Positions 1 through 6,631 of a stretch of 11,086 nucleotides of DNA are shown here, one piece after another. Where the stretch lies: positions 1 to 11,086 of the forward strand of contig JACSSB010000381.1 of assembly GCA_014879435.1 (NCBI GenBank), written 5' to 3'. Position 1 is the first letter of the stretch. Every line of letters begins with the position of its first letter. The position numbers and the translations under genes are program-made. The stretch comes from Phycisphaerales bacterium (GTDB lineage: Bacteria > Pseudomonadota > Gammaproteobacteria > Competibacterales > Competibacteraceae). Under the pieces are notes generated by a model that did not search any database, was not told the origin of the DNA, and worked only from the letters and a program-made list of their open reading frames with translations.

Positions 1-223
1 CACCCTTAAGCACCGCCGCCCGTCCGGCAGCCACAGCTTGGGGATGAAAGGCGGTGAGACCGTTGAATTCGAAATCAGCCGTGGCGTGAATCATGCGGCG
101 GACGATGGGCCATTGCTCAGCGCTGTAGCTATGCGACTCAACTTCGGCATCGATCACGGCAAAGGATTCGTGTTCGATGGCTTGACCGGCGGCGGTCAGT
201 TGCTCGGTGATGACGTTATTCAT
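1..223 (-). CDS. cbiC/cobH: Precorrin-8X / cobalt-precorrin-8 methylmutase, N-terminal part (cut by window edge)
   Basis: This is the first 74 codons of a methylmutase that moves the C11 methyl group to C12 in the corrin ring, giving (cobalt-)hydrogenobyrinate/cobyrinate. Translating the minus strand from the ATG at 223 gives MNNVITEQLTAAGQAIEHES, followed by SFAVIDAE, VRRMIHATADFEF and a Phe-His-Pro...Ala-Val-Ala-Ala-Gly stretch. The I-E-x-x-S-F-x-x-I and R-M-I-H-A-T-x-D-F-E-F blocks are the family's N-terminal signature, including the active-site His of RMIHAT. The rest of the gene (family length roughly 210 residues) lies left of base 1. The ATG is 6 nt after the cbiX stop, so it belongs to the same unit as cobM and cbiX. 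No strong Shine-Dalgarno is visible, which suggests translational coupling. Whether to call it CbiC or CobH depends on the route; CbiX next door favours CbiC. Confidence 0.9.
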   Translation of the reverse strand, partial: MNNVITEQLTAAGQAIEHESFAVIDAEVESHSYSAEQWPIVRRMIHATADFEFNGLTAFHPQAVAAGRAAVLKG

Positions 224-229
224 AGCGGC

Positions 230-1180
230 TCAGGGATGGTGAGGGGGATTGGCGCCCGGCGTCGAGTCCGGTGACGAAGCGAAGGCGTGCTGCGAATGGT
301 CGTGATCGTGGTCGTGATTCTGCGCCACGCCATGGTCGTGATGGTGGCCATGATGATGGCTGTGATGGTGGCCGTGCTCGGTTTGGGCGGCCTGCCGCAA
401 GGTGCAACCGTCGCAATCGAGCAGCGCTTGGTCGCTCATTGCCGTCGTGGCGCGGATGTCGAGCAGCGCCAATAAATCTGGGTCGTGCCCGAAGTAGGAA
501 CCTAGCGCGAAACTGACTTGGGGATAGGCATGCCGCAAGCGTGTCACCTGCTCGCCGATACGATCGATCAGCACCCCAGTGAATAGATAGATCGGCTGTA
601 TCAGGATTTGGCTCATGCCCAACCGAACCTGACGTTGCACCACCGATTCCAGGCGGGGATAGGCGACATCAGTAAAGGCGATATCCACCAAATCGTGATC
701 GCCGCTCTCGTACACCCAGCGGGCGAGGCGAGCCATGTCGCCGTTGGCGCTGGGGTCGGAGGAGCCGCGTCCCAGCAGGATAATTCCGGTAGTGCGTGGA
801 TCGGGCATCGCCATATCCCGCATCAGCTCGCGGAGTCGGCGAACGACGATGTTAAAGATTTCGCGGCCCAAACCGAGCGGTGGCGCGCAAGCAAATTCGA
901 GCGTGGGATGACGCTGGCGTGCGGCAGCGATGGCAGCTGGAATGTCTCGCTTAACGTGGCTGGCGGTATTCAGAATCAGCGGTACCACCATCACTCGCTG
1001 GCCATAAGCCGCAGCGCGATCAAGACCAGTATCGAGCAGCACTTCGGCCAGTTCGATGAAACACAGTTCGATATTCCAGTCCGGGTGGCGTTGCCGCCAG
1101 AGTTCGACGAAGGTTTCGATTTCGTCGTTGCTGCCGGGACGGCGCGAGCCGTGGCCGACAAGCAGCAGAGTGTCATTCAT
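230..1180 (-). CDS. cbiX: Sirohydrochlorin cobaltochelatase, long two-domain form with His-rich tail
   Basis: CbiX inserts Co2+ into sirohydrochlorin, the committing step of the cobalt-early B12 route. From the ATG at 1180 the protein has 316 residues, the size of the long (CbiX-L) form with two tandem chelatase-like halves. The first half carries the expected metal/tetrapyrrole histidines: His10 in LLVGHGSRR and His75 in NTASHVKRDIP. The second half has a degenerate LLGRGSSDP in place of the His motif. Near the end lie Cys256-x-x-Cys259 (DCDGC), resembling the cysteine pair reported to hold a 4Fe-4S centre in Bacillus megaterium CbiX, then about 30 residues with 16 histidines. I chose the ATG at 1180 over the in-frame ATG at 1201 because GGAGA lies about 10 nt upstream and the HGS motif then sits at the usual distance from the N-terminus. 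It overlaps the end of cobM by 8 nt (ATGAATGA). Confidence 0.93.
   Translation of the reverse strand: MNDTLLLVGHGSRRPGSNDEIETFVELWRQRHPDWNIELCFIELAEVLLDTGLDRAAAYGQRVMVVPLILNTASHVKRDIPAAIAAARQRHPTLEFACAPPLGLGREIFNIVVRRLRELMRDMAMPDPRTTGIILLGRGSSDPSANGDMARLARWVYESGDHDLVDIAFTDVAYPRLESVVQRQVRLGMSQILIQPIYLFTGVLIDRIGEQVTRLRHAYPQVSFALGSYFGHDPDLLALLDIRATTAMSDQALLDCDGCTLRQAAQTEHGHHHSHHHGHHHDHGVAQNHDHDHDHSQHAFASSPDSTPGANPPHHP
287..376 (-). repeat. His-codon-rich low-complexity segment in cbiX
   Basis: These bases encode HGHHHSHHHGHHHDHG, a short spacer, then HDHDHDHSQH, near the C-terminus of CbiX. The DNA is an irregular tandem of CAC/CAT with GGC/GAC codons, not a perfect repeat. Similar His tails occur on some CbiX proteins and other cobalt/nickel handling proteins, where they are thought to bind or store metal. 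Such tracts are prone to length variation by slippage. Confidence 0.85.
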
Positions 1181-1979
1181 GGCTGGGGTCTCCGGGGGCA
1201 TGGACAGTCGCCGGGCGGAAGCGATGACCGAAACTGGGGTCGTACAATTTGGAACGGACTAGGCTGGGCCAATCGCGTGCGCCCAAGGCTGGGCTGGCGA
1301 TGATCATGGCTTGGGCGCCGACCTTTTCGGCTTGGCATTTGCGTTTGATATCGGCCAGGGTGCCGCGAATGATTTTTTCCTCACCCGGCCAAGAGGCTTT
1401 TTGCACCACCAGGATCGGTGCATCTTCGGCCCAACCGGCGGCACGGAGGGCGCGTTGCACTTCATGGAGCAAGGTGATCGACAAGAAAATACACAGTGTG
1501 CTGTGGTGCGCGGCCAGCGCCTCCAGATCTTCGCCCTCTGGCATTGGGGTGCGACCAGCCACGCGGGTGAGGATCACGGTCTGAGTCACTTCCGGTAGGG
1601 TCAGGGTTTCGCCAGCGGCGGCAGCGGAAGCCAGAGCCGAGGACACGCCGGGAACCACGGCCCAGGCGATGCCCGCCGCATCGAGTGGCCGAGTCATTTC
1701 CACCAGCGCGCCATAGAGGCCGGGATCACCGGTTTGTAGACGGACCACGGTATCATGGCGGGCGGCGGCATCGAGCAACCAAGCCGTCATTTCCTCCAGC
1801 GTCATGTCTTTCGAATCGCGGATCTCGCATTCCGCTGGTGCGTACAAGGTGGCAGCGACATCGACCAGCGAACCGGCGAACAGGATGGCGCCGGCCTGTT
1901 CCAGCAGAGCGCGGCCCTTGACGGTGATCAGATCAGGGTCGCCTGGACCGGCGCCGACAAACCAGATTTTAGCGGGCAT
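1173..1979 (-). CDS. cobM/cbiF: Precorrin-4 / cobalt-precorrin-4 C11-methyltransferase
   Basis: This SAM-dependent methyltransferase methylates C11 of (cobalt-)precorrin-4 to give (cobalt-)precorrin-5. The 268-residue product starts MPAKIWFVGAGPGDPDLITV, the Gly-rich SUMT-family opening. It continues with YAPAECEIRDSKDMTLEEM, the LQTGDPGLYGALVEM loop that contacts SAM, and VVPGVSSALASAAAAG. These are typical of CobM/CbiF rather than of the C20, C17 or SUMT relatives; length also fits (usually about 250-260). The Met at 1979 is where family members start. No convincing Shine-Dalgarno precedes it, but a possible 20-codon ORF ends 6 nt upstream, so coupling may set its translation. It is first in the cobM-cbiX-cbiC unit and lies below a cobalamin riboswitch. 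With CbiX as neighbour the substrate is probably the cobalt form, hence CbiF in function. Confidence 0.93.
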   Translation of the reverse strand: MPAKIWFVGAGPGDPDLITVKGRALLEQAGAILFAGSLVDVAATLYAPAECEIRDSKDMTLEEMTAWLLDAAARHDTVVRLQTGDPGLYGALVEMTRPLDAAGIAWAVVPGVSSALASAAAAGETLTLPEVTQTVILTRVAGRTPMPEGEDLEALAAHHSTLCIFLSITLLHEVQRALRAAGWAEDAPILVVQKASWPGEEKIIRGTLADIKRKCQAEKVGAQAMIIASPALGARDWPSLVRSKLYDPSFGHRFRPATVHAPGDPSHE

Positions 1980-1985
1980 GTGGGT

Positions 1986-2048
1986 CTACACCGCGAGGAG
2001 TGCGCAGCCCAAGCGTGGGGCGACGACGAGATCGGATTCGATGGACAT
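1986..2048 (-). CDS. Possible 20-codon upstream ORF before cobM
   Basis: In the cobM leader an ATG at 2048 opens a 20-codon frame, MSIESDLVVAPRLGCALLAV, ending in TAG at 1986-1988, 6 nt before the cobM ATG. AGGG lies 7 nt upstream of its ATG, a better ribosome site than anything before cobM itself. I do not recognise the peptide. It could be a translated leader that delivers ribosomes to cobM by termination-reinitiation, or it could be chance. Confidence 0.35.
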   Translation of the reverse strand: MSIESDLVVAPRLGCALLAV

Positions 2049-2218
2049 GGCTATTCCCTGGGTTGAGCGGAACGAGCAATCCGGCACGACGGCGGGAGGA
2101 AGGAGTCCACGATAACCGAGCAACCGGGGAGCGATCAGCCACTATGGACCTATTTCGCACTCACCCGATGACCGGCCGGACCCGTACCCCGGAGTCGCGC
2201 CAGGTAATAAATCGATCG
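2049..2218 (-). other. Untranslated leader between riboswitch and upstream ORF
   Basis: About 170 nt separate the riboswitch 3' end from the upstream ORF. No gene is supported here. An 8-bp inverted repeat, GACCGGCC at 2170-2177 and GGCCGGTC at 2219-2226, would let the leader pair with the 3' strand of the riboswitch closing helix; a CCCGAT/ATCGGG pair lies next to it. This could be part of an expression platform. No U-run follows a hairpin, so no intrinsic terminator is evident, and the mechanism is not clear from sequence. Confidence 0.35.
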
Positions 2219-2386
2219 GGCCGGTCTTCTGGCTAGCCGTCTTTCGCTTCCACCCACCTTCCCGCGCGAGTGCGCAGTGGTCTGGCGGTGGATTTGTCAG
2301 GCTTACAGCAGCGGGGACTGCGCCGGACTGGCTGGCCGAACAAGACACCAGCGTCACCGGACTTCCCGTTTCACCCGGTCGCACGG
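2219..2386 (-). promoter_or_regulatory. Cobalamin (B12) riboswitch upstream of cobM
   Basis: Read on the minus strand, this stretch has the conserved blocks of the cobalamin riboswitch in order: GGGTGAAACGGGAAGTCCGG with GTG, then AGTCCGGCGCAGTCCCCGCT with GCTGTAA, a GGGAAGG block, and the B12 box AGCCAGAAGACCGGCC at the 3' end. It would bind adenosylcobalamin or a related form and reduce expression of the cobM-cbiX-cbiC unit when B12 is plentiful. The outer limits are approximate, since the closing helix is weak by eye. Confidence 0.9.
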
Positions 2387-2421
2387 CGGCGCGACTAGGA
2401 ACCCGAATCGAATGAGAGGGC

Positions 2422-2451
2422 AGCATACTCCCGCGTATGAGGAAGTGGCAA
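2422..2451 (-). promoter_or_regulatory. Candidate sigma-70 promoter for the cobM unit
   Basis: On the minus strand TTGCCA (2446-2451, five of six matches to the -35 consensus) is followed after 18 nt by TATGCT (2422-2427, four of six). The predicted start near 2415 is about 30 nt before the riboswitch, the expected position. This was identified by eye only. Confidence 0.4.
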
Positions 2452-2550
2452 GCGAGGTCCATGCATGCGGGTCTCAAGTGATAAAATCCACTAAGAAATT
2501 AGTAAATTAATGCTGCTATCTTGCCAGTGAATACTGAACAATTGTAATGT

Positions 2551-2556
2551 TATACA
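2551..2556 (+). promoter_or_regulatory. Candidate extended -10 for the TPR-protein gene
   Basis: TATACA preceded by TG and one base (TGTTATACA) resembles an extended -10 element. It lies in an AT-rich stretch about 90 nt before the ATG at 2645. No good -35 stands at 16-18 nt; an alternative is TTGCCA at 2521 with TAATGT 18 nt on. Weak evidence. Confidence 0.3.
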
Positions 2557-2644
2557 GATATGTCACTAAAAATAACACGCCCAGCTTCTGCCCATATTAC
2601 AGCCATCTCGTTCGGCTATATACACGTCTTAGGAGTTCTCATCC

Positions 2645-4522
2645 ATGGAACCGACCTTTAAGTTAATCGCTACCGGAATCCAACCAAATCTAGATTCTGA
2701 AATTGTTCGAAAACGCTTTGGGGAGTTGATCCAGGGCGATTTTTCCGAAATCGAAAAAATCTTCCATCGTATTCGGACGAAAGATCCAGTAGTACTAGCT
2801 GAAGATATTCCACAAGAAAAAAGCGGTAATCTATTAAAAAAACTGAATGAAATCGGTTTGATATGCCGCCTTGAACCGATGCAGCTTATGTTGGTTCCCA
2901 TCGATACGGTGGATGAGAATACGCCACCCTATCTGTGCCCTGCTTGTGGTCACAAACAGCCACCGAAACCGGATGGTTCTGATATATGTGAGCGGTGCGG
3001 TGTGGTCGGTCGCAATTATGAGGCCGTCAGTGAATACAAGATGGCTCTCAATGCAGAGCGCGAGCGATTGCGTACCATAGTAAATCGGGAAAAAATGGAG
3101 AAGCTTAATAAAGCGAAAGAAAGGAGTCAGAGAATACAAGAAAAGCTTCAGGAAGATATGATCGAGCGTGCTCGTCGCCAAGCTGAAAAGGAATTGAGCA
3201 TCACTCTCTGGGATAAAATCAGGGAGCGTCTGCGCGTAAAGCCCCATTTTTTTATACCGATCTTTAGTAGCGTCGTTCTGATTGCTGCCGGAATCGGTTT
3301 TCTGGTATGGAAAATGGAGATTCCTGATTCTCAAAATGTCGCAGCCAATACTGCAAGCGGTACTCCCTCCAAGCTACAGATTCAGATTACTCCGCCACCG
3401 GGTCTTGAAGTCACAGTCGCAGGGAGTGAAGCAAGATTGGCACAAGATACTAGCAATGGCACTAATTCAGCTCTCCCTGGAGCATCGCCATCGGCGGGAG
3501 CTACTAACGTAGCGAGTCCTGGAAAGGGTTCTACTCAGCTTATTAGTTTCAATAAAGTTGCGCTGGATTCGTCTGCTTCTACAAAAACTCCCAACACTGC
3601 CCAGACTATAGCCGCAACCGGTAGGTTGCACTTGCTCATTGCCTTGGCACGTTATCAAGTTGAAACCGGTGATCTAACTGCTGCTGTTCAGAGCCTAGAG
3701 CACGTCAACACATTGCTTGAGGAAGTAAAACGTAGTGATCCAAAAACGACTCTGCCGGATACCATCAATCGTAACCGCGCCGAAATTCTGGCAACCATCG
3801 CGTATCGATACCACAAAAAGAAAGAATCATTACCTGCTCAGACCCAATGGCATGAATCGATGGAGCTAGCAAATGCCATCGTTGCGCCTAATGAGCGTGC
3901 CCAGGCATTCGCCAGCATCGGTCGTACCTTGCAAGAAACGACTCCCGCAACTGCTGACAGCTATCTCAATCGGGCGATTGATAGTGCACAGGCTCTCAAA
4001 GACCCTGCGATCCGCTCAATAACCTTGAGCGCTATCGCCAGTGATCTAAGCAATATTGGGCAGAATCAACAAGCCAAAGCTTTATTCGCCCAAGCAGCCA
4101 CCGATATTCCCGCGATCACTGACACTGATAAACGCCTCGCTGTACAGTGTGCTGTCGCCAAATATTATGCCGAAGCGGGTGATAACGCCCCCGCTCAGGA
4201 ATTACTAAAACAGATTCCTGGTCGATCCAAGAAAGCCGATGTTTTATTGGAATGTGATTACCAGCAAGCGAGTGCCCGAAGCGCCATCGCCCGTAATCTT
4301 GCGAGGAGCGGAGATGCATTGAATGCGCAAAAAGAATTCACCGCTGTGCTCGACCAAACTGTCCGGTTTCAGGATACTGAAACCCGAGCGAGAGCAATGC
4401 TTTACCTGGCGCGGAGTTTGGTAGAGGCTGGCGATTCTGAATCGGCGGCGCGAATTGCAGCCGTTGCGATTCATGACAGTGGTGTCGACTCGAGCGGTAA
4501 TTCCAAAGTAACAACGCGTTAA
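2645..4522 (+). CDS. Zinc-ribbon, single-TM protein with TPR-like C-terminal domain, function unknown
   Basis: I do not recognise a named gene. The 625-residue product has clear parts. Residues 1-80 (ending LKKLNEIGLICRLEP) resemble a small N-terminal domain seen on several proteobacterial membrane proteins. Residues 98-118 hold a zinc ribbon, CPAC...CERC, with Cys98, 101, 115 and 118. Residues about 130-190 are highly charged and probably coiled-coil (ERERLRTIVNREKMEKLNKA). Residues 201-223 form one membrane helix. A Ser/Thr/Ala/Pro-rich linker follows to about 320, then Ala-rich helical pairs to about 615 that look like degenerate TPRs (RLHLLIALARYQVETGDL; AKYYAEAGDNAPAQELL). The likely topology is zinc ribbon in the cytoplasm and TPR part in the periplasm. 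AGGAG at 2631-2635 is well placed for the ATG. The gene is visibly AT-richer than its neighbours and is transcribed alone, against the flanking minus-strand cobalamin genes. A scaffold or protein-interaction role is inferred only. Confidence 0.85.
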   Translation: MEPTFKLIATGIQPNLDSEIVRKRFGELIQGDFSEIEKIFHRIRTKDPVVLAEDIPQEKSGNLLKKLNEIGLICRLEPMQLMLVPIDTVDENTPPYLCPACGHKQPPKPDGSDICERCGVVGRNYEAVSEYKMALNAERERLRTIVNREKMEKLNKAKERSQRIQEKLQEDMIERARRQAEKELSITLWDKIRERLRVKPHFFIPIFSSVVLIAAGIGFLVWKMEIPDSQNVAANTASGTPSKLQIQITPPPGLEVTVAGSEARLAQDTSNGTNSALPGASPSAGATNVASPGKGSTQLISFNKVALDSSASTKTPNTAQTIAATGRLHLLIALARYQVETGDLTAAVQSLEHVNTLLEEVKRSDPKTTLPDTINRNRAEILATIAYRYHKKKESLPAQTQWHESMELANAIVAPNERAQAFASIGRTLQETTPATADSYLNRAIDSAQALKDPAIRSITLSAIASDLSNIGQNQQAKALFAQAATDIPAITDTDKRLAVQCAVAKYYAEAGDNAPAQELLKQIPGRSKKADVLLECDYQQASARSAIARNLARSGDALNAQKEFTAVLDQTVRFQDTETRARAMLYLARSLVEAGDSESAARIAAVAIHDSGVDSSGNSKVTTR

Positions 4523-4598
4523 ATCTGCAAAGCTTCAGGTGCTACACACCTATAGCGACCCTCTTTGGGTTGTGGAATGGAATCCTATACACGTCATC

Positions 4599-4668
4599 GT
4601 CATTCCCGCGTAGGCGGGAATCCAGCGCCTTCGATGCCTACCTAGATCCCCGCCTACGCGGGGATGAC
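4599..4668. repeat. REP/MITE-like palindromic repeat, 70 bp
   Basis: The ends are 24-nt imperfect inverted repeats: GTCATTCCCGCGTAGGCGGG at the left, and the reverse complement of GTCATCCCCGCGTAGGCGGG at the right, differing at two positions over 24 nt. Each arm is also a hairpin: TTCCCGC-GTAG-GCGGGAA (7 bp) and ATCCCCGC-CTAC-GCGGGGAT (8 bp). This GTCATTCCCGC...GGCGGGAATCC type is a familiar dispersed extragenic repeat in many proteobacteria. It sits between the convergent ends of the TPR gene and cbiO, where its hairpins could stop transcription or protect 3' ends from both sides. No second copy is seen in the window. Confidence 0.85.
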
Positions 4669-4708
4669 GGCAAATACAACGTACTTAGGCGCGTTATATC
4701 AGGAGGTT

Positions 4709-5575
4709 TCATCGATCTGGGGCTAAGGGAACGGTGCCGCATAGACGTTCCCTTAGCAGGGCCAACAGCATCTCGCGAGAGCGAGGAAGTGGGTTGCGAT
4801 CATCCCGCCTCGTCTCTAAAGCCTGAGCCAGTTCCAGTAATAGTGGCGGTTTCAATCGTGCTTGTGTCAGCAGCTCGCGATCTTCCAGCATCGCCGTAGT
4901 TTCGCCTTGGCCTAGCACCGTACCCTCATGCAGTATCGCGACCTGATCGGCCCAAGCGTAGGCCAGTTCGGTATCGTGGGTCGAAAAGACCAGGGTAGTA
5001 CCGGCCTCGTGCAGGCGTTGCAGAGCATTAAGCAGATGGGTCACGCCATGCGCATCAAGACCGGCGGTCGGTTCGTCCAGTACCAGTAACTCCGGGCGCA
5101 TCGCCAGTATACCGGCGATAGCGACGCGCTTTTTCTGACCAAAACTGAGGCTATGGGTGGCGCGTTCAGCGAGAGCGGCAATGCGTAGCGCCTCCAGCGC
5201 CTCCTGTACCCGCGTCCGGGTTTCCGCCTCGCCAAGACCTAGATTCAGTGGCCCAAATGACACGTCTTGGGCGACGGTGGCGGCGAACAGTTGATCGTCT
5301 GGCTCCTGAAGCACCAGGCCGACGCGCCGCCGCCAGTCGTTGAGCGAACGATGCTCATAGCCGGCAGGCTGACCGTCGAGGAGGATGGCGCCACCGGTGG
5401 GTCGAAACGTGCCGTTGAGATGCAGTAGCAGGGTGGTCTTACCGGAGCCGTTGGAACCCAGCAGAGCCAGCTTGCGGCCGCGTTCAATATTGAGATTGAG
5501 GTCGCGTAAGGCCAGGATTTTGTCGGAATAGCGATATTCCAGCCCACGAAGCACCAATAGAGGGGGAGGATTCAT
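4709..5575 (-). CDS. cbiO: Cobalt ECF transporter ATPase subunit
   Basis: CbiO is the ATP-binding subunit that powers cobalt uptake by the CbiMNQO transporter at the inner face of the cytoplasmic membrane. All ABC motifs are present in the 288-residue form: Walker A GSNGSGKTT at 40-48, Q-loop Gln90 in VLQEPDDQLF, signature LSFGQ at 143-147, Walker B LLVLDEP at 163-169, and switch His200 in FSTHD. The DDQLF after the Q-loop is typical of ECF-type ATPases. I chose the ATG at 5575 because it overlaps the cbiQ stop as ATGA, the usual coupled arrangement; an in-frame ATG at 5596 would add seven residues (MAGAYLA), and neither has a strong ribosome site. The gene is last in the unit; the palindromic repeat follows it. 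Confidence 0.95.
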   Translation of the reverse strand: MNPPPLLVLRGLEYRYSDKILALRDLNLNIERGRKLALLGSNGSGKTTLLLHLNGTFRPTGGAILLDGQPAGYEHRSLNDWRRRVGLVLQEPDDQLFAATVAQDVSFGPLNLGLGEAETRTRVQEALEALRIAALAERATHSLSFGQKKRVAIAGILAMRPELLVLDEPTAGLDAHGVTHLLNALQRLHEAGTTLVFSTHDTELAYAWADQVAILHEGTVLGQGETTAMLEDRELLTQARLKPPLLLELAQALETRRDDRNPLPRSREMLLALLRERLCGTVPLAPDR

Positions 5576-6324
5576 GGCAAGGTATGCGCCAGCCATGCGC
5601 CGTTCAAGCCGATCAGGCCAACGCCGACTATTCCTATGCTGAGCCGTGGCCAGGACAGCGCACGTTCCGAACCCAGTACCCGCAATTCACCGTTATAAGC
5701 GCGTGCTGCCAGACCGATTTCCATTCGCCGCGCCTGATGTAAGGCCCGCTGAAACAAGGTACCGGCCAGCCAGCCCAAGGAGCGCACACTACGATCCATA
5801 CGGGCATAACCCAGTCGCGCCGCTTGTGCCTGTTGACCGGTCATAGCCCGCTCGGCGAAAACGAAGATCAGGCGATACACCAGCAGGATCAATTCGACCA
5901 ATCCGGCGGGAATACCCAAGCGGCGCGACAGCGTAATCAAATCGGTCAAGGGCGTGGTCAGGGTTAGAAACGCCAAGCAACTGACTGCCGCCAAAGCGCG
6001 GGTGATCGTTTCCAAGGCCAAGCGCCAGCCCTGTGGAGACCATTGCCAATGAAAGCCGTCGGTAAATGAGATCGAAATGGCCAAAAAGGGTGCGCTCAGC
6101 AGCAGAAATGCGGCGGGCGCAGCCAACACATGCAGCAAAGCCCTCGCCGGAACTCCCGCACCAAACACCGTGGCCCAAGCCATAGCGGCCAGTATCAGTG
6201 GTCCACTGCTCAAGGGGGGTAGCACCAGAGTCAAGATCAGCAAGCCACCGGCAGGTATCAGCTTTTCCGCCGGATGCCAGTCCCGCCAGCGATTACTCCA
6301 GGCGTGGTGATCAATCGCCCGCAT
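5572..6324 (-). CDS. cbiQ: Cobalt ECF transporter transmembrane (T) subunit
   Basis: CbiQ is the membrane subunit that couples ATP hydrolysis by CbiO to cobalt passage through CbiM. The 250-residue product from the ATG at 6324 begins MRAIDHHAWSNRWRDWHPAE and has several hydrophobic helices (LIPAGGLLILTLVLPPL; LILAAMAWATVFGAG; AAPAAFLLLSAPFLAI; LVELILLVYRLIFVFAERA). It carries the family's cytoplasmic coupling-helix motif MEIGLAARAYNGELRVL. A longer reading from an ATG at 6438 would add 38 residues (MKACYLPCKQPWAADYW...) lying entirely inside cbiN, which is unlike the family, so it was rejected. With the chosen start it overlaps cbiN by 14 nt and cbiO by 4 nt. Ribosome-site support for the start is weak. 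Confidence 0.93.
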   Translation of the reverse strand: MRAIDHHAWSNRWRDWHPAEKLIPAGGLLILTLVLPPLSSGPLILAAMAWATVFGAGVPARALLHVLAAPAAFLLLSAPFLAISISFTDGFHWQWSPQGWRLALETITRALAAVSCLAFLTLTTPLTDLITLSRRLGIPAGLVELILLVYRLIFVFAERAMTGQQAQAARLGYARMDRSVRSLGWLAGTLFQRALHQARRMEIGLAARAYNGELRVLGSERALSWPRLSIGIVGVGLIGLNGAWLAHTLP

Positions 6325-6631
6325 CGATCCGATCTCGCGCTTGTCGCCGCGCTTGAGACTGGCCGCGCCGGAGACCAAGGTAATAACCCAATAATCCGCT
6401 GCCCAAGGCTGCTTGCAGGGCAAATAACAAGCCTTCAATCTCGCTACTCGGTGGTTTCCACAGCGGTTCGAACCAAGGCTGATAATCAGGATGCGCTGCG
6501 ATGATCGCTGCTTGGCTTTGATTGTCCGTACCGGAAAATGGTGCCTTTAGTCCGCTCGGTATGGGCAAGATCAAGGGCAAGATCAGCAATAACAGGACCA
6601 GGGCCAATAGGATGAAATTGGTACGTTTCAT
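6311..6631 (-). CDS. cbiN: Cobalt transport small subunit CbiN
   Basis: CbiN is a short two-helix membrane protein that helps load the CbiM substrate channel. The 106-residue product has an N-terminal helix (FILLALVLLLLILPLILPI, about residues 6-24), an exported loop with FSGTDNQSQAAI and DYQPWFEPLW, then the strongly conserved PPSSEIEGLLFALQAALGSG leading into the second helix and a basic tail. Length and motifs match the family fully. Its ATG overlaps the cbiM stop as ATGA (6628-6631), so translation is probably coupled. CbiN marks the transporter as cobalt-type rather than a nickel-type CbiM-like system. Confidence 0.96.
   Translation of the reverse strand: MKRTNFILLALVLLLLILPLILPIPSGLKAPFSGTDNQSQAAIIAAHPDYQPWFEPLWKPPSSEIEGLLFALQAALGSGLLGYYLGLRRGQSQARRQARDRIDAGD

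Noticed and set aside
287..376. Repetitive tract considered as a CRISPR or tandem-repeat array
   Set aside because: Irregular codon-level repetition in frame with CbiX; no spacers of constant length.
271..516. Plus-strand open frames over the start of the window, Arg/Val/Met-rich
   Set aside because: They read the complement of the CbiX His tail; the composition is a by-product of His codons.
608..1303. Long plus-strand open frame (231 codons) opposite cbiX and the end of cobM
   Set aside because: It is antisense to two genes with clear family motifs, spans their junction and shows no recognisable domain.
1969..2160. 63-codon minus-strand frame overlapping the cobM start
   Set aside because: Arg/Ser/Pro-rich, no motif, no ribosome site; it crosses leader sequence and runs into cobM out of frame.
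2834..3334. 166-codon minus-strand frame inside the TPR gene
   Set aside because: Antisense to the zinc ribbon, coiled coil and TM segment of a well-supported gene; no motif of its own.
4599..4668. Palindromic repeat considered as a simple rho-independent terminator
   Set aside because: No T-run follows either hairpin, and the matching terminal inverted repeats fit a dispersed REP/MITE-type element better, though it may still stop transcription.
6325..6438. N-terminal extension of cbiQ from the ATG at 6438
   Set aside because: All 38 extra residues lie within cbiN in another frame and do not resemble CbiQ N-termini.
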